A stretch of 64,000 nucleotides of DNA from DATFRY01 sp963764695 (GCA_963764695.1 CAVXTW010000020.1:186001-250000); one strand, 5' to 3'. Numbered from the stretch's first letter, positions 34,480-48,974 are shown. The notes: generated by a model from the sequence alone, not told the origin. Made by a program: numbers and translations.

Positions 34480-35325
34480 GCGTCGAGCACCGCCAGCAGC
34501 GCCTCGAAGTCGGCGCGGTAGGCGATGACCGGCGTGACCGCGACGGCGTCGTAGCCGCGCGGGTGCCCGGCGAAGCAGTCCATGGTGCCGATCCAGTAGC
34601 TGGACCCGACGTCGACTGATCGGCCGCCCGGTACCGCGCAGCGCACGCGGCCGTAGTCGAGGCGCAGCGAGAAGGTCGGCGCGTCGCCGGCGCTCCACAG
34701 CGTCTCTCCTTCGGCGAAGCGGACCTCGGTCTGGCTGCGCACAAGCTCGATGACCGCGTCCAGGTTGGCGCGCGCCATCATCGGCACCTTCTGGGCCAGC
34801 AGCAGCCGCTCGACCAGCGTGCGCTCGCGATCGCGCCAGGTACCCAGCTCGACCTCCGGCGGGTTGTCCGGATCGGCCGGCAGCCCGCTGCGCACCCGCG
34901 CGATGGCCAGCGCCTGCATGCGCAGCACGTTGCGCACGAACGCGAAGTCCCGCTCGTAGGTGTCGAGCAGCGCCTCGGCCGGGACCTCGAGGGTCTGGGT
35001 GTCAACGTCGGCCACCGCGCTGACCCCGTTGGCGTCGCGGGCGATGAGCGACGTGAAGCCGGCGCCGAAGCCGCTGGTCACCACGCTCAGCACGGCGCCC
35101 TTGCGCATCACCGTCACCTGGCCGGCGGTGATGAGATAGACGTTGTCGACCGGCCGCCCCTCGGTCAAGAGCCGCGCGCCGGCCGGGAAGCGGCGCACCC
35201 GCGCGTGCTCGGCCAGGAGCGCCAGCGAGCTCTCGTCCAGGGCGCGCAGCGACTCCATGGCGCGCAGCAGGAGGAGCCGGCCGCGCAGGGTCTCGCTGCC
35301 GAGGTCGCTGGCGATGTCGCCGGCG

Positions 35326-38055
35326 TCATCCAGCATGGCGTGCCTCGGCCAGCTGCTCGAGCGCCCGGGCCGCGTCGCCCGGCGGATCCTCGGCGCGGGC
35401 CAGCACCTCGAGCTGCGGCCGGAAGCGGCGCAGCTCCAGCTCGCCGATGTGGTGGATGGTCAGGAGGCGCACCGACTCGCTCTCGCTGGCCAGCATGATC
35501 TCGAGCAGCGACTCGTAGTCGCCGGACACCGGCTCGTGGAACGGCCCGGCCGCGGCCAGGCGGGCCTCGTCCGGGCTGTCGTCGATCAGGCCCAGCACCG
35601 CGCCGCGGATGGGCGGTCGCAGCACCGCCTCGGTCAGCTCCACGCCGCTGTCGCGCACGTCGCGCCGCTCGCTGCCCAGGCCGCGCCAGATGCGGGCGAA
35701 GTCCTCGGCCGGATGGGCCAGCCCGAGCAGCCGGAACAGCCGGCCGATCATGTGGGCCTGCTTGTCGGCCAGAAGGCGCATCAGCATGCGATGTCCCTCG
35801 GTGGCGCGTCGCGCGTCGCGCTCGGCCCCGCGCGCCAGGGCCAGGCGGCGATCCAGGTAGCGGTAGGCGCGCCGCACGGTCCCCTCGATGACCCGATCGA
35901 TGGCGGCGCGGTCGAGCGCGATGTCGGGGCGCGCCCGCACGATCGCTTCGAGCGCGCGGATGATGCGATAGCGCACCATGCCGTCCCACTCGACGGTCAG
36001 CTGGGCCAGCAGCACGGCGGCGGCCCCCTGAGGGTCGAAGCGCATGGCGATGCGCGGCAGCTGCCAGCGCACCGCCGACGGCGTGGCCCGGTCGGCCAGC
36101 GCCGCCGCCACCGCGGCCAGCCCCTCGTCGCCGTGGGCGCCGAGGCTGTCGCTGGCCGCCTGCCGGGTGGCCTCGTCGGCGGCCAGGGCGATCAGCGCCG
36201 GCAAGAGCGCCGTCCCGCGCACCGTCCCCATGGCCTGGGCGGCCGCCGCGCGCACCGGCCGCTCCGGGGCGCGCGACAGCTCGGTCAGCACGTCCTCGAA
36301 GCCGCGCGGGTCGCGCCGCGCGATCGCCTCGGCCAGCGCCACGCGGGTGGCGACCGCGCCGTGGGCCAGCAGCGAGTCGAGCGAGTCGCGCGCGTCGCTG
36401 CCGACCACCGCGCCGGCGGCGATCAGGTTGACCATGATGGCGGCGCGCACCTCGGGCGACTCCTCCTCGCTCAGCCGCATGCGCAGCCAGCGCTCGTCGT
36501 TGGCCAGCACCGAGCGGGCCGCCACCATCGCCTGGCGCACCCGCACCGACGGGCTGTCGACGAGGTGATCGATGGCGTGCAGCGCGTTGCGCCGGCCGGC
36601 GCGCACGAACAGGCTCAGCGCGCGCTCGACCACGGTCTCGGACGGGTGATAGAGGATGAGCGCCGGCACCAGGTGCGGCTTGCCCTCGCGCTCGAGCACC
36701 GCCATGGCGGCGATGACGCGCGACTCGTCGCTGCTGTCGAGGGTGGCCACCATCGCCTCGAGCGACGCCACGTCCAGCTCCGGGATGTTCGCGAGATGGA
36801 TCACCCGGTCCTCGTCGAGCCGGCCGCGGAACAGGTCGAGGTAGTAGCGGCGCAGGTCGACAAGGCCGACCAGCCACAGGACGGCCACCGCCGTCAGCCC
36901 GACGCCGAGCGCGGCCGGCGGCGCGCCGAGCCCGACCGCGGCGAGGATGGCCAGCGACGCCGCGCACTGGCCGCCGCGCTGGCCGACCGAATCCGCCAGC
37001 GCCTTGATCCGCGAGCGCGCCCACGGCGCCAGCGGCACGAACAGGAGCTCCGACGCGGTCCGGTGCAGGGTGTGGCGCAGGGCGCCGTCGCTGCCCTTGA
37101 TGGCCAGCGCGGCGGTCATGCCGGCCGCGGCCGCGAAGCCGATGCCGCCGGCGGCGAGCAGGAGCGGCAGCACGGCGAGCGCCCCGAGCGCGTTGAGGCG
37201 GCGCAGCGCCGGCTGCACCAGGCCTACCTGCACCAGGAGCGAGGCGGCGTTGAGCGCGGTGTAGACCAGGGCGAAGAACCGGGCCAGCTCGCCGGGGCTG
37301 ACCGTCGCGACGGCCGCGCTCTTGAAGAGATAGTCGGCCACCGCCGCCACCGCGGCCGCCGCTGCGGTCAGCGCGACCAGCCGGCGGGCGTAGGGGTGGT
37401 GCAGGGCGAAGCGGGCCGCGTCGGCAAGGGCGCCCAGCTCGCGCGCGCGCTCCGGTTTCTCGCCGGCGGGTGCGCCCGGCTCGCGCATCCAGCGCGGCAC
37501 CAGCGCCGAGGCAGCGAACCCGGCCGCCGCCAGCAGCACCAGGTGGTGGGCGTCAACCGCGCCGGCCAGCGCCCCGGCCGCCGCGCTGCCCGCCGTGGCG
37601 CCCAGCACGCTGCCCAGGCCGATGGGCGCGTACAGGCGCTTTGCCTGCGAGATGCTGAACGCGCCGCCGAGCAGGGTCCAGAACTGCAGCAGTGCGATGG
37701 TCGAGATCACGCCCGACCAGATGTAGAGCGCGTACAGGCCGGAGGCGCCCAGCTCGGGCAGGAGCGCCCAGAACGCGAAGGTGCCGGCCGCGGCGGCGGC
37801 GATCCACGCGCTCAGCGCCGAGCGCGCGCGCAGCGACCGCGCCATCCGCGCGTGCAGCTGCACCGCGGCCAGCGACGCCGCGGCGATGGCCAGATACACC
37901 AGCGGCAGGCGCGTCGCCGGGATGGAGGACAGAAACAGCGCGTCGCGCGCGGTCTCGAGCACGGCGTGGCTGCCGACCAGCCCGAACAGCACCAGGAACG
38001 CGACGGTGACGTCGCGCCGCTCCTCGGTGCGGACCGTGCGCGCGAGCCTACCCAC
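35326..38055 (-). CDS. NTT (ATP/ADP translocase)-like membrane domain fused to HEAT repeats
   Basis: 909 residues. The N-terminal 410 residues hold about 10-12 hydrophobic segments. An NTT/TLC-like start (VAFLVLFGLVGSHAVLETARDALFLSSIP, LPLVYLAIAAASLAAV) resembles nucleotide transporters more than ordinary MFS carriers. Residues about 430-900 are helical HEAT-like repeats (DESRVIAAMAVLEREGKPHLVPALI, SPSVRVRQAMVAARSVLA, RPVRAAAAQAMGTVRGTALLPALI). Transport of nucleotides is not proven; free-living bacteria with this architecture use it for unknown purposes. It is coupled to the cNMP-type gene downstream and lies 9 bp after a 40-codon frame. Confidence 0.82.
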   Translation of the reverse strand: MGRLARTVRTEERRDVTVAFLVLFGLVGSHAVLETARDALFLSSIPATRLPLVYLAIAAASLAAVQLHARMARSLRARSALSAWIAAAAAGTFAFWALLPELGASGLYALYIWSGVISTIALLQFWTLLGGAFSISQAKRLYAPIGLGSVLGATAGSAAAGALAGAVDAHHLVLLAAAGFAASALVPRWMREPGAPAGEKPERARELGALADAARFALHHPYARRLVALTAAAAAVAAVADYLFKSAAVATVSPGELARFFALVYTALNAASLLVQVGLVQPALRRLNALGALAVLPLLLAAGGIGFAAAAGMTAALAIKGSDGALRHTLHRTASELLFVPLAPWARSRIKALADSVGQRGGQCAASLAILAAVGLGAPPAALGVGLTAVAVLWLVGLVDLRRYYLDLFRGRLDEDRVIHLANIPELDVASLEAMVATLDSSDESRVIAAMAVLEREGKPHLVPALILYHPSETVVERALSLFVRAGRRNALHAIDHLVDSPSVRVRQAMVAARSVLANDERWLRMRLSEEESPEVRAAIMVNLIAAGAVVGSDARDSLDSLLAHGAVATRVALAEAIARRDPRGFEDVLTELSRAPERPVRAAAAQAMGTVRGTALLPALIALAADEATRQAASDSLGAHGDEGLAAVAAALADRATPSAVRWQLPRIAMRFDPQGAAAVLLAQLTVEWDGMVRYRIIRALEAIVRARPDIALDRAAIDRVIEGTVRRAYRYLDRRLALARGAERDARRATEGHRMLMRLLADKQAHMIGRLFRLLGLAHPAEDFARIWRGLGSERRDVRDSGVELTEAVLRPPIRGAVLGLIDDSPDEARLAAAGPFHEPVSGDYESLLEIMLASESESVRLLTIHHIGELELRRFRPQLEVLARAEDPPGDAARALEQLAEARHAG

Positions 38056-38064
38056 CGCGCCAGC

Positions 38065-38187
38065 TTAACTCGCGGGCGGGTGGGCCACCCAGCCGATCGC
38101 GACCGTGCGCATGGCCCACACCAGCAGGCCATCCGGCCGGCGCTGTCGCTCGTACGCCTCGCGCACCAGTCGCTCGAAGCACGTCAT
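38065..38187 (-). CDS. Possible small protein, 40 aa
   Basis: A short frame between the VWA-FHA gene and the transporter gene, 18 bp after one and 9 bp before the other. CGGAG lies 5-6 nt before its ATG. The product, starting MTCFERLVREAYERQRRP and ending WVAHPPAS, has a charged N-terminal helix and a hydrophobic middle (LLVWAMRTVAIGW). Placement and ribosome binding site favour a real gene; there is no homology evidence. Confidence 0.4.
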   Translation of the reverse strand: MTCFERLVREAYERQRRPDGLLVWAMRTVAIGWVAHPPAS

Positions 38188-38205
38188 CGCGTCTCCGCCC
38201 GGCGA

Positions 38206-39879
38206 TCAGGCGGCCGGAGCCGGCGACCCGTCGGCCGGGCCGTCGCTGTACTCGAGCCGGTAGTCGCCGTACTCGATGACGTCGCCGTGGCGCAGGCGAT
38301 GCCGGACCCTGATGCGCTCGCCGTTGATGAGCGTGCCGTTGGTCGATCCCAGGTCGATGGCCCAGTAGGCGCCGTCGTGGAACTGGATGCGCGTGTGCCG
38401 CCGCGACGCGCCGCTGCCGGCCACCACGATCTGGTTGTCCCCGGTGCGGCCGACGATCATCTCCGGACGCGACAGCTCGATGACGCCGCTGCGCTGGCCG
38501 TCCACGATGACGACGAAGTGCGCCGGAGGCAGCGGGCCGCTGTGGACCAGCCGGGCCAGCGCCTCGGCGCCGGGCGAGGCCATCAGCGGCGTGCCCTGGC
38601 GTCCCTTGGTGCCGCCGGCGGCGAACGCGGTGTAGTCGAACTGGGCCTTGCGGTACTGGGCGTAGGCCTCCGGATCGGGGCGGTTGTCCATGGCCGTGAT
38701 GTCGTCGACCAGCACCTCGAAGGCGTCGCGCAGCGCCTCGCGCACCGCATCCGGACCGTCGGCAAAGCCGGGCGCCTGCTCGATGGCAGCGCGGGCGCCG
38801 CGCAGGACCTCGGCGGCGCCGGCGAAGTTGCCGCGGTCGGCCAGGCCGCGGGCCTGGTCGCGAGCCTCGCCGGCCAGCGCGATCGCCACGTGCGCGCCGA
38901 CATCGACGTCGGCATCGTACGGGCCCAGGCGCGTCACCGTCACCGCGACCTCGCCGCGTATCGTCTCGCCGCTGGAGGCGCCGACGGCGCGACCCTCGAG
39001 CGCGACGCGCAGCGGTCGCCACGGCCCGGCCTCGTGAGGCGTCGCGTACTGGAGCTCGACGATCGCGTTGAGCTCGTCGCCGGCGATGGCGTCCGGCAAG
39101 TGCACGCGCACGCCGTCGGCGCCGAACGACAGCTTGGGCCCGCCCAGCACGCGCACGACGTCGACTCCGGCGGCCGGCGCCAGCACCAGGCGCAGCTCCT
39201 CGCCCACCACGTCGCGCTGGGCGCCCAGCGCGCGGGCGAAGCTGGCGTCGGCCATGTGCGGATCGTTGATGAAGGCGTAGCGGCCGCCGCCGGCGTCGGC
39301 GATGGCGACCATCACGTTCTCGTCGTGGTGCGCCCCGAAACCGAGGGTGGAGATGGCCATGCCCTTGCTCTTGATGAGGGCGGCTTCGCGCGCCAGCCCG
39401 TCCGGCGTCGCGGTGCCGACGTTGGGCTGCCCGTCCGACATCAGGAGCGCGATCAGGCGCTCGTCGGCCGCGCGCACCGGGGCCAGCACCAGGGCGTGCG
39501 CCATCCCGTCGGAGATGTTGGTGCTGCTGTCGGCGTGGAGCCTGGCGAGGGCCGCCTTGAGGGCGCGCCGGGCCTCGGCGTCCAGTCGCTGCACGTCGGC
39601 GACGATGTGGGCGGCGCCGGCGAACGCCACCACGCCGAGAGAGTCGTCGTCGCCCAGAAGGTCGCACAGGCGCTCGGCGGAGCGGATCACGTGAGCCAGC
39701 GGCTCGCCCTGCATCGACCCGGACACGTCGAGGACCAGCACCGCGCTCAGGCGCGGGCGCGTGCGCCCCTGCACCTCGCCGACGCGCAGTCGGATGAGCA
39801 CGTGCTCGACGCGCGGCTCGCTGCCGGGCGGGAGCACCGAGCGGAGCGGATGGACCGACAGCTCGATGGGAAGCGCCAT
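38206..39879 (-). CDS. VWA domain protein with C-terminal FHA domain
   Basis: 557 residues from the ATG at 39879. After a short N-terminal beta region, a von Willebrand A domain (about 50-225) carries the full MIDAS start DVSGSMQG, then TNISDGMAHAL and LMSDGQPNVG. The centre (about 230-330) is beta-rich and acidic, with a helical stretch after it. The last 95 residues are an FHA domain (MIVGRTGDNQIVV, ASRRHTRIQF, IDLGSTNGTLING, YGDYRLEY) that binds phospho-Thr peptides. It probably links Ser/Thr kinase signalling to a metal-dependent protein contact. It lies upstream of the transporter/cNMP genes in one leftward unit. Confidence 0.92.
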   Translation of the reverse strand: MALPIELSVHPLRSVLPPGSEPRVEHVLIRLRVGEVQGRTRPRLSAVLVLDVSGSMQGEPLAHVIRSAERLCDLLGDDDSLGVVAFAGAAHIVADVQRLDAEARRALKAALARLHADSSTNISDGMAHALVLAPVRAADERLIALLMSDGQPNVGTATPDGLAREAALIKSKGMAISTLGFGAHHDENVMVAIADAGGGRYAFINDPHMADASFARALGAQRDVVGEELRLVLAPAAGVDVVRVLGGPKLSFGADGVRVHLPDAIAGDELNAIVELQYATPHEAGPWRPLRVALEGRAVGASSGETIRGEVAVTVTRLGPYDADVDVGAHVAIALAGEARDQARGLADRGNFAGAAEVLRGARAAIEQAPGFADGPDAVREALRDAFEVLVDDITAMDNRPDPEAYAQYRKAQFDYTAFAAGGTKGRQGTPLMASPGAEALARLVHSGPLPPAHFVVIVDGQRSGVIELSRPEMIVGRTGDNQIVVAGSGASRRHTRIQFHDGAYWAIDLGSTNGTLINGERIRVRHRLRHGDVIEYGDYRLEYSDGPADGSPAPAA

Positions 39880-39923
39880 GCTTTGAGCATAGGGGGCGCG
39901 ACTGGCCGGCGCCATGTGGGGCG

Positions 39924-44426
<4,503 letters not shown>

Positions 44427-44451
44427 GCGACCCGCATAGTATGCTGCGTCC

Positions 44452-44709
44452 ATGCAGGACAAGACGCCCGATCAGACGCGGCTGGAGATCGAGGCCGCCG
44501 TGTTCCGCCGGCTGGTCGAGCACTTTCGCGAGCGGACCGATGTTCAGAACCTCGACGTGATGAACCTGGCGGGCTTTTGCCGCAACTGCCTGGCCCGCTG
44601 GTACCGCGAGGCGGCCTCCGAGCACGGCGTCGAGGTGTCCGATCCCGACGCGCGCGAGATGGTCTACGGCATGCCGTACGCCGAGTGGAAGGAGAAGCAC
44701 CAGAAATGA
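44452..44709 (+). CDS. DUF1244 family protein
   Basis: 85 residues, the usual length of DUF1244. It contains the family signature MNLAGFCRNCLARWY and the C-terminal VYGMPYAEWKEKHQ. The conserved CxxC (FCRNC) suggests metal binding or redox use; no function is established for the family. It is the first gene of a rightward unit: its TGA overlaps the ATG of the next gene (ATGA). A start at 44452 leaves only a 25-bp gap to the divergent lhr gene. Confidence 0.92.
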   Translation: MQDKTPDQTRLEIEAAVFRRLVEHFRERTDVQNLDVMNLAGFCRNCLARWYREAASEHGVEVSDPDAREMVYGMPYAEWKEKHQK

Positions 44710-45149
44710 CGGCGCGCACGGGGCCGGTCGCGCGCCATCACGCCGACACGCTGGCCATCGCCACGCCGGGCCGCGGCACCACCGACATCACCCGTCAGGT
44801 GGCGCAGATCGTCTCCGCCTCGGAGGTGGGCGACGGCCTCTGCAACGTCTTTCTGCATCACACCAGCGCGTCGCTCATCCTGTGCGAGAACGCCGATCCG
44901 GACGTGCGCAGCGACCTCGAGCGCTTCGCGCGCCGCCTGGTGCCGGACGGCGATCCGATCTTCGAGCACACCGCCGAGGGCCCGGACGACATGTCGGCCC
45001 ACGTCCGCTCGATCCTGACCCAGTCGTCGCTGTGCCTGCCGGTCACCGGCGGGCGCCTCGCGCTCGGCACCTGGCAGGGCGTGTACCTGTGGGAGCACCG
45101 GACCAGCCCGCACCGGCGCCAGGTCACCGTCAGCGTGATCGGCACCTGA
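44706..45149 (+). CDS. YjbQ/UPF0047 family protein
   Basis: 147 residues covering the whole YjbQ (UPF0047) fold: ITRQVAQIV, VFLHHTSASLILCENADPDVRSDLERF, AEGPDDMSAHVRSILTQSSLCLPVTGGRLALGTWQGVYLWEHR and VTVSVIGT. The His pair in FLHHTSASL and the Glu of the NADPDV region form the conserved site. Weak thiamine-phosphate-synthase activity has been reported for some members, but the physiological role is open. It overlaps DUF1244 by 4 bp and is followed 6 bp later by a HAD gene. Confidence 0.93.
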   Translation: MTARTGPVARHHADTLAIATPGRGTTDITRQVAQIVSASEVGDGLCNVFLHHTSASLILCENADPDVRSDLERFARRLVPDGDPIFEHTAEGPDDMSAHVRSILTQSSLCLPVTGGRLALGTWQGVYLWEHRTSPHRRQVTVSVIGT

Positions 45150-45155
45150 CGCCGC

Positions 45156-45767
45156 ATGGTCCGCGCCATCATCTTCGATCTCGACGGCGTCATCCGCCAC
45201 TGGGATCCGGCCGAGACCCGAGCCATCGAGGAGCGGCACGGCCTGCCGGAGGGCGCGATCCTCGCCGCCTCCTTCGTACCGGACCTGCTCCATCGAGCGG
45301 TGTGCGGTCTCATCGAGGACGAGGAGTGGCGCACCGCGACGCGCGACGCGCTCCGCCGCGACCACGGCCCGCCCGGCGACGCCGCGGTCAACGACTGGTG
45401 CCGGCTCACCGGTCGCGTCGATCCGGACATGCTGGAGCTGATCGCGGCCCTGCCACCCGGCGTGCGGACCGGGCTGCTCACCAACGCCACCACCCGGCTG
45501 GAGTCGGACCTGGCGCTGCTGGGCCTCGACAGCCGCTTCGACGCCGTCATCAGCTCGGCCCGCCTCGGCTTCTGCAAGCCGGACGAGCGAATCTTCCGGG
45601 TCGCGGCAGAGCGCGTGGGATGCCCCGTCGAGCAGTGCGTCTTCACCGATGACAGACCGGCCTTCGTGGCGGGCGCCCGCGCCGCCGGCATGCACGGGAT
45701 CGACTTCGCCGGCGCGGCCGACTTGCGGGCGCAGCTGGCCCGCCTGCTGGACGCCGAAGAGCGTTAG
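45156..45767 (+). CDS. HAD-superfamily hydrolase
   Basis: 203 residues. Motif I is IIFDLDGVI (nucleophile Asp and general acid Asp), motif II is LLTNATT, motif III is the Lys in GFCKPDERIF, and motif IV is FTDDRPAFV. The cap domain is small and helical (type C1). This class dephosphorylates small metabolites or acts as a haloacid dehalogenase-like enzyme; the substrate cannot be read from sequence. It is cytosolic and lies in the DUF1244-YjbQ-HAD unit. Confidence 0.93.
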   Translation: MVRAIIFDLDGVIRHWDPAETRAIEERHGLPEGAILAASFVPDLLHRAVCGLIEDEEWRTATRDALRRDHGPPGDAAVNDWCRLTGRVDPDMLELIAALPPGVRTGLLTNATTRLESDLALLGLDSRFDAVISSARLGFCKPDERIFRVAAERVGCPVEQCVFTDDRPAFVAGARAAGMHGIDFAGAADLRAQLARLLDAEER

Positions 45768-45806
45768 GGCTGGTGGCCGGCCGCCGCGCCAGGCAACATC
45801 GCGGCG

Positions 45807-47468
45807 ATGGATACGGATGCGAGCTCGTCCGAGCCGGAGCGCTGGGACTTCGTCATCGTCGGGTCCGGCTTCGGCGGCAGCGTGAGCGCGCTGCGCCTGG
45901 TCGAGAAGGGCTACCGGGTGCTGGTGCTGGAGAAGGGGCGGCGCCTGGGCGCGGCCGACTTCCCGAAGAGCAACTGGCGGGTGCGGCGCTGGCTGTGGAT
46001 GCCGGGCGCCGGCTGCCGCGGCCTGTTCCAGATGACCTTCCTGCGCCACGTCACCGCGCTGAGCGGCGTGGGCGTGGGCGGCGGCTCGCTGGTCTACGCC
46101 AACACGCTGCCGATACCGAGGGACGCCTTCTTTCAGTCCCCCAGCTGGGCCGACCTGGCCGACTGGAAGGGAGAGCTGGCCGGGCACTACGAGACCGCCC
46201 GACGCATGCTGGGCGCGGTCGAGAACCCGAACGTCACCTATCCGGATCAGGTCATCCGCGATCTGGCGGCTGACATCGGGCGCGCCGACCACGTGCGGCC
46301 GACAACGGTGGCGGTCTACTTCGGCCGGCCCGGCGTGACGGTGCCCGATCCGTACTTCGGCGGGCGCGGGCCGGAGCGCACCGGCTGCACCCAGTGCGGC
46401 GGCTGCATGCTGGGCTGCCGGGTGGGCGCGAAGAACACGCTCGACAAGAACTACCTGCACCTGGCCGAGGAGCTGGGCGTCGAGGTCCGCGCCGACTCGG
46501 AGGTGACGGTGCTCGAGCCGCATGCCGGCGGCGGGTATCGCCTGGAGGTGCGCGAGGGCAGGGCGGGCGCGCAGCGGCGGCACTACCGCGCCGACCGGGT
46601 CATCCTGGCCGGCGGCGTGCTCGGCACCCTCGACCTGCTCCTGCGCATGCAGCTGCGCGCGCGCAAGGGAGACGGCGGGCTGCCCGGTCTGTCGACGCGG
46701 CTGGGCGACTTCGTGCGCACCAACTCGGAGGTGCTGATGGGCGTGACCACGCGGCGGCGCGACGTCGACCTGTCGCGCGGCATCGCCATCGGCTCCATCC
46801 TCGACACCGACGACCACTCGCACATCGAGCCGGTGCGCTACCCGTCCGGCTCCGGCTTCTTTCGCACCATGATGGCGCCGCACGCGCCCGGCGAGGTCGG
46901 CGCGGTCAGGCTGGCGCGCGCGCTCGGCACCGCCCTGCGCCACCCGATCCACACCCTGCGCACCTACTTCGTGCCCGACTGGGCGCGCTACACGATGATC
47001 CTCCTGTACATGCGCACGCTCGAGGGTCACCTGCGCATCCGCCTGGGCCGGCCGCTGCGCCGGATGTTTCGCCGCGGGCTGACCACCGAGCTGTCCGGCG
47101 GCCCGCGCCCGACCGCGTCGATCCCGGAGGCGACCGAGCTGGGCCGCCGCGTGGCCGAGCGCATCGACGGCTACACCTGCAGCATGATCACCGAGACGGC
47201 GCTCGGCATCCCGACCACGGCGCACATCCTGGGCGGCTGCGTGATGGCAGACGGCCCCGAGCGCGGCGTCATCGATCACCGCCACCGCGTGTTCGGGCAC
47301 GACGGCCTGTACGTCATCGACGGCTCGTCGGTGTCGGCCAACCCGGGCGTCAACCCGTCGCTCACCATCTGCGCCCTGGCCGAGCGCGCGATGACCTTCA
47401 TCCCGGCGCGGGCCGAGGCCGAACCGCGGCGACGAGCCGCGCCCGAGCCGACCGCCTCAGTCGACTGA
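45807..47468 (+). CDS. GMC oxidoreductase (cholesterol-oxidase-like)
   Basis: 553 residues. FAD-binding start FVIVGSGFGGSVSALRLVEKGYRVLVLEKG, then SGVGVGGGSLVYANT and a Cys-rich CTQCGGCMLGC followed by GAKNTLDKNYLHLAE. The C-terminal part has HILGGCVMADGPERGVID and LYVIDGSSVSANPGVNPSLTICALAERA, with the Asn-Pro and His residues of GMC enzymes. It resembles the cholesterol oxidase branch that lacks a signal peptide, so it is probably a cytosolic or membrane-associated alcohol or sterol dehydrogenase. The last 12 bp overlap the converging OmpA-type gene. Confidence 0.9.
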   Translation: MDTDASSSEPERWDFVIVGSGFGGSVSALRLVEKGYRVLVLEKGRRLGAADFPKSNWRVRRWLWMPGAGCRGLFQMTFLRHVTALSGVGVGGGSLVYANTLPIPRDAFFQSPSWADLADWKGELAGHYETARRMLGAVENPNVTYPDQVIRDLAADIGRADHVRPTTVAVYFGRPGVTVPDPYFGGRGPERTGCTQCGGCMLGCRVGAKNTLDKNYLHLAEELGVEVRADSEVTVLEPHAGGGYRLEVREGRAGAQRRHYRADRVILAGGVLGTLDLLLRMQLRARKGDGGLPGLSTRLGDFVRTNSEVLMGVTTRRRDVDLSRGIAIGSILDTDDHSHIEPVRYPSGSGFFRTMMAPHAPGEVGAVRLARALGTALRHPIHTLRTYFVPDWARYTMILLYMRTLEGHLRIRLGRPLRRMFRRGLTTELSGGPRPTASIPEATELGRRVAERIDGYTCSMITETALGIPTTAHILGGCVMADGPERGVIDHRHRVFGHDGLYVIDGSSVSANPGVNPSLTICALAERAMTFIPARAEAEPRRRAAPEPTASVD

Positions 47469-48974
47469 CGCCACCGGTGACGCCACCGGCCGGACGATCT
47501 CGAAGTCGACCCGCCGGTTCATGGCGCGGCCGGCGGCGCGGCTGTTTGCCTCGAGCGGCCGGTCCTCGCCGTGGCCGACCGCCTCGAGCCGCTCGGCCGG
47601 GACGCCGCGGCTGACCAGGTACTGCATGACCGCCTCGGCGCGCTGCTGCGACAGCAGCTTGTTCAGCTCGCTGCCGCCGCGGTCGTCGGTGTGTCCGGCG
47701 ATGCGGATGCGGGCCAGCTCCGGGTGCTGGGCCAGCACCGCGGCCAGGTTGTCGAGCACGCGCAGCGAGCGGCGCCGGATCTTGGTCCGCGCGGTGGTGA
47801 AGGTGATCGGATCCAGCACGCGCAGCTGCTCGGGCGTGATGACCACGTACTGCTGGGCCTGACAGCCCTGCTGCGCCGCCTTGCCGGCCTCGTCGGGGCA
47901 GTTGTCGAGGCGATCGACGACGGCGTCCTGATCGCGGTCGGTGTCCGGACAGCCCTGGTTGGCGGTCGGGCCGGCCTGGGCCGGGCAGCGGTCCTCGACG
48001 TTGACGACCTGATCGGCGTCGTTATCGCGGTCGGCGCAGCCGTCGTCGTCCTCGAAGCTGTCGACGTCCTCCGGCTCGTCCGGGCAGGTGTCGCTGCGGT
48101 CGACGATGCGGTCGCCGTCTCGATCCGGCAGCTCGTCGGGACAGCCGTCCTCCTCCTCGTGGCCGTTGATTGTCTCGGCCTCGGCCGGGCAGCGATCCGA
48201 GTCGTCGGCCAGGCCGTCGCCGTCGCCGTCGGTCGGGGCCGGGCAGCCGTCGGGCGGCAGGCCGGCCTCGCGCGGACACGCGTCGGCGGCGTCGGCGATG
48301 CCGTTGACGTCGAGGTCGAGCACGACCGGCCGCGAGCTGGTGGTGCCGCCGATGGTGAAGGTCGCGCCCAGCAGCGCGGCGAAGTGATAGGTGCCGCTGT
48401 CGGAGTCGAACCTGGGTGCGCGCATGCCGCGGGCGTCCACGCGCAGCGAGAAGCGGTCGCTCAGCTGGAGCTTGGCGCCGATGCCGGCGTGTCCGACGGT
48501 GTCGGCGTCGGTTGACAGCTCGGTTGACCGCGAGCGCACGCCCATGGTGCCGAGCCCGCCCAGCAGGAACGGCGTGATGCGGGCCCGGGTGACCGGCGAG
48601 GGCAGCTGCACGATCAGGTGGCCGCGCGCGCCATACAGCATCACCGACGCGCCGGAGTCGACCGACTCGGGCAGGATGTCCGCTTCACCCTCGACGCCGA
48701 GGAAGCCGAGCGGGAAGAACGCGATCCGCAGGCCGAGCTCGGGGGCGATTGGATCGAGCGGCTCCTGCTCGCTGCGCGCCGGATCGTAGAACTCGTGGTT
48801 CTGCTCGTCGGGCAGGAAGGCGCCGCCGTAAAGGCCAAGCTCGAGGGAGGGACCCTTGCCCTGCGCATGCGCGGGGGAGGACCAGCCGGCGAGCGCCGCG
48901 GCGCAGCCTGCCGCGACCCCCAGCGACTCGGCGAACCATGCACGACGAGCGCACACTGCGACGCTCTGGATCAT
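47457..48974 (-). CDS. OmpA-family protein with TSP3 calcium-binding repeats
   Basis: 505 residues from the ATG at 48974. Signal peptide ends at SSPAHA. Residues about 40-215 are an outer-membrane beta-barrel (LELGLYGGAFLP, LGLRIAFFPLGFLGVEGEAD, GHLIVQLP, FHFAALLGATF-like strands). About 220-375 are thrombospondin type-3-like repeats (DGDGDGLADDSDRCP, DRDGDRIVDRSDTCP, DRDQDAVVDRLDNCP), which bind Ca2+. The C-terminal 120 residues are an OmpA/peptidoglycan-binding domain (IRIAGHTDDRGG, LSQQRAEAVMQYL, GHGEDRPLEAN, NRRVDFEI). It anchors the outer membrane to peptidoglycan. Confidence 0.92.
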   Translation of the reverse strand: MIQSVAVCARRAWFAESLGVAAGCAAALAGWSSPAHAQGKGPSLELGLYGGAFLPDEQNHEFYDPARSEQEPLDPIAPELGLRIAFFPLGFLGVEGEADILPESVDSGASVMLYGARGHLIVQLPSPVTRARITPFLLGGLGTMGVRSRSTELSTDADTVGHAGIGAKLQLSDRFSLRVDARGMRAPRFDSDSGTYHFAALLGATFTIGGTTSSRPVVLDLDVNGIADAADACPREAGLPPDGCPAPTDGDGDGLADDSDRCPAEAETINGHEEEDGCPDELPDRDGDRIVDRSDTCPDEPEDVDSFEDDDGCADRDNDADQVVNVEDRCPAQAGPTANQGCPDTDRDQDAVVDRLDNCPDEAGKAAQQGCQAQQYVVITPEQLRVLDPITFTTARTKIRRRSLRVLDNLAAVLAQHPELARIRIAGHTDDRGGSELNKLLSQQRAEAVMQYLVSRGVPAERLEAVGHGEDRPLEANSRAAGRAMNRRVDFEIVRPVASPVASVD

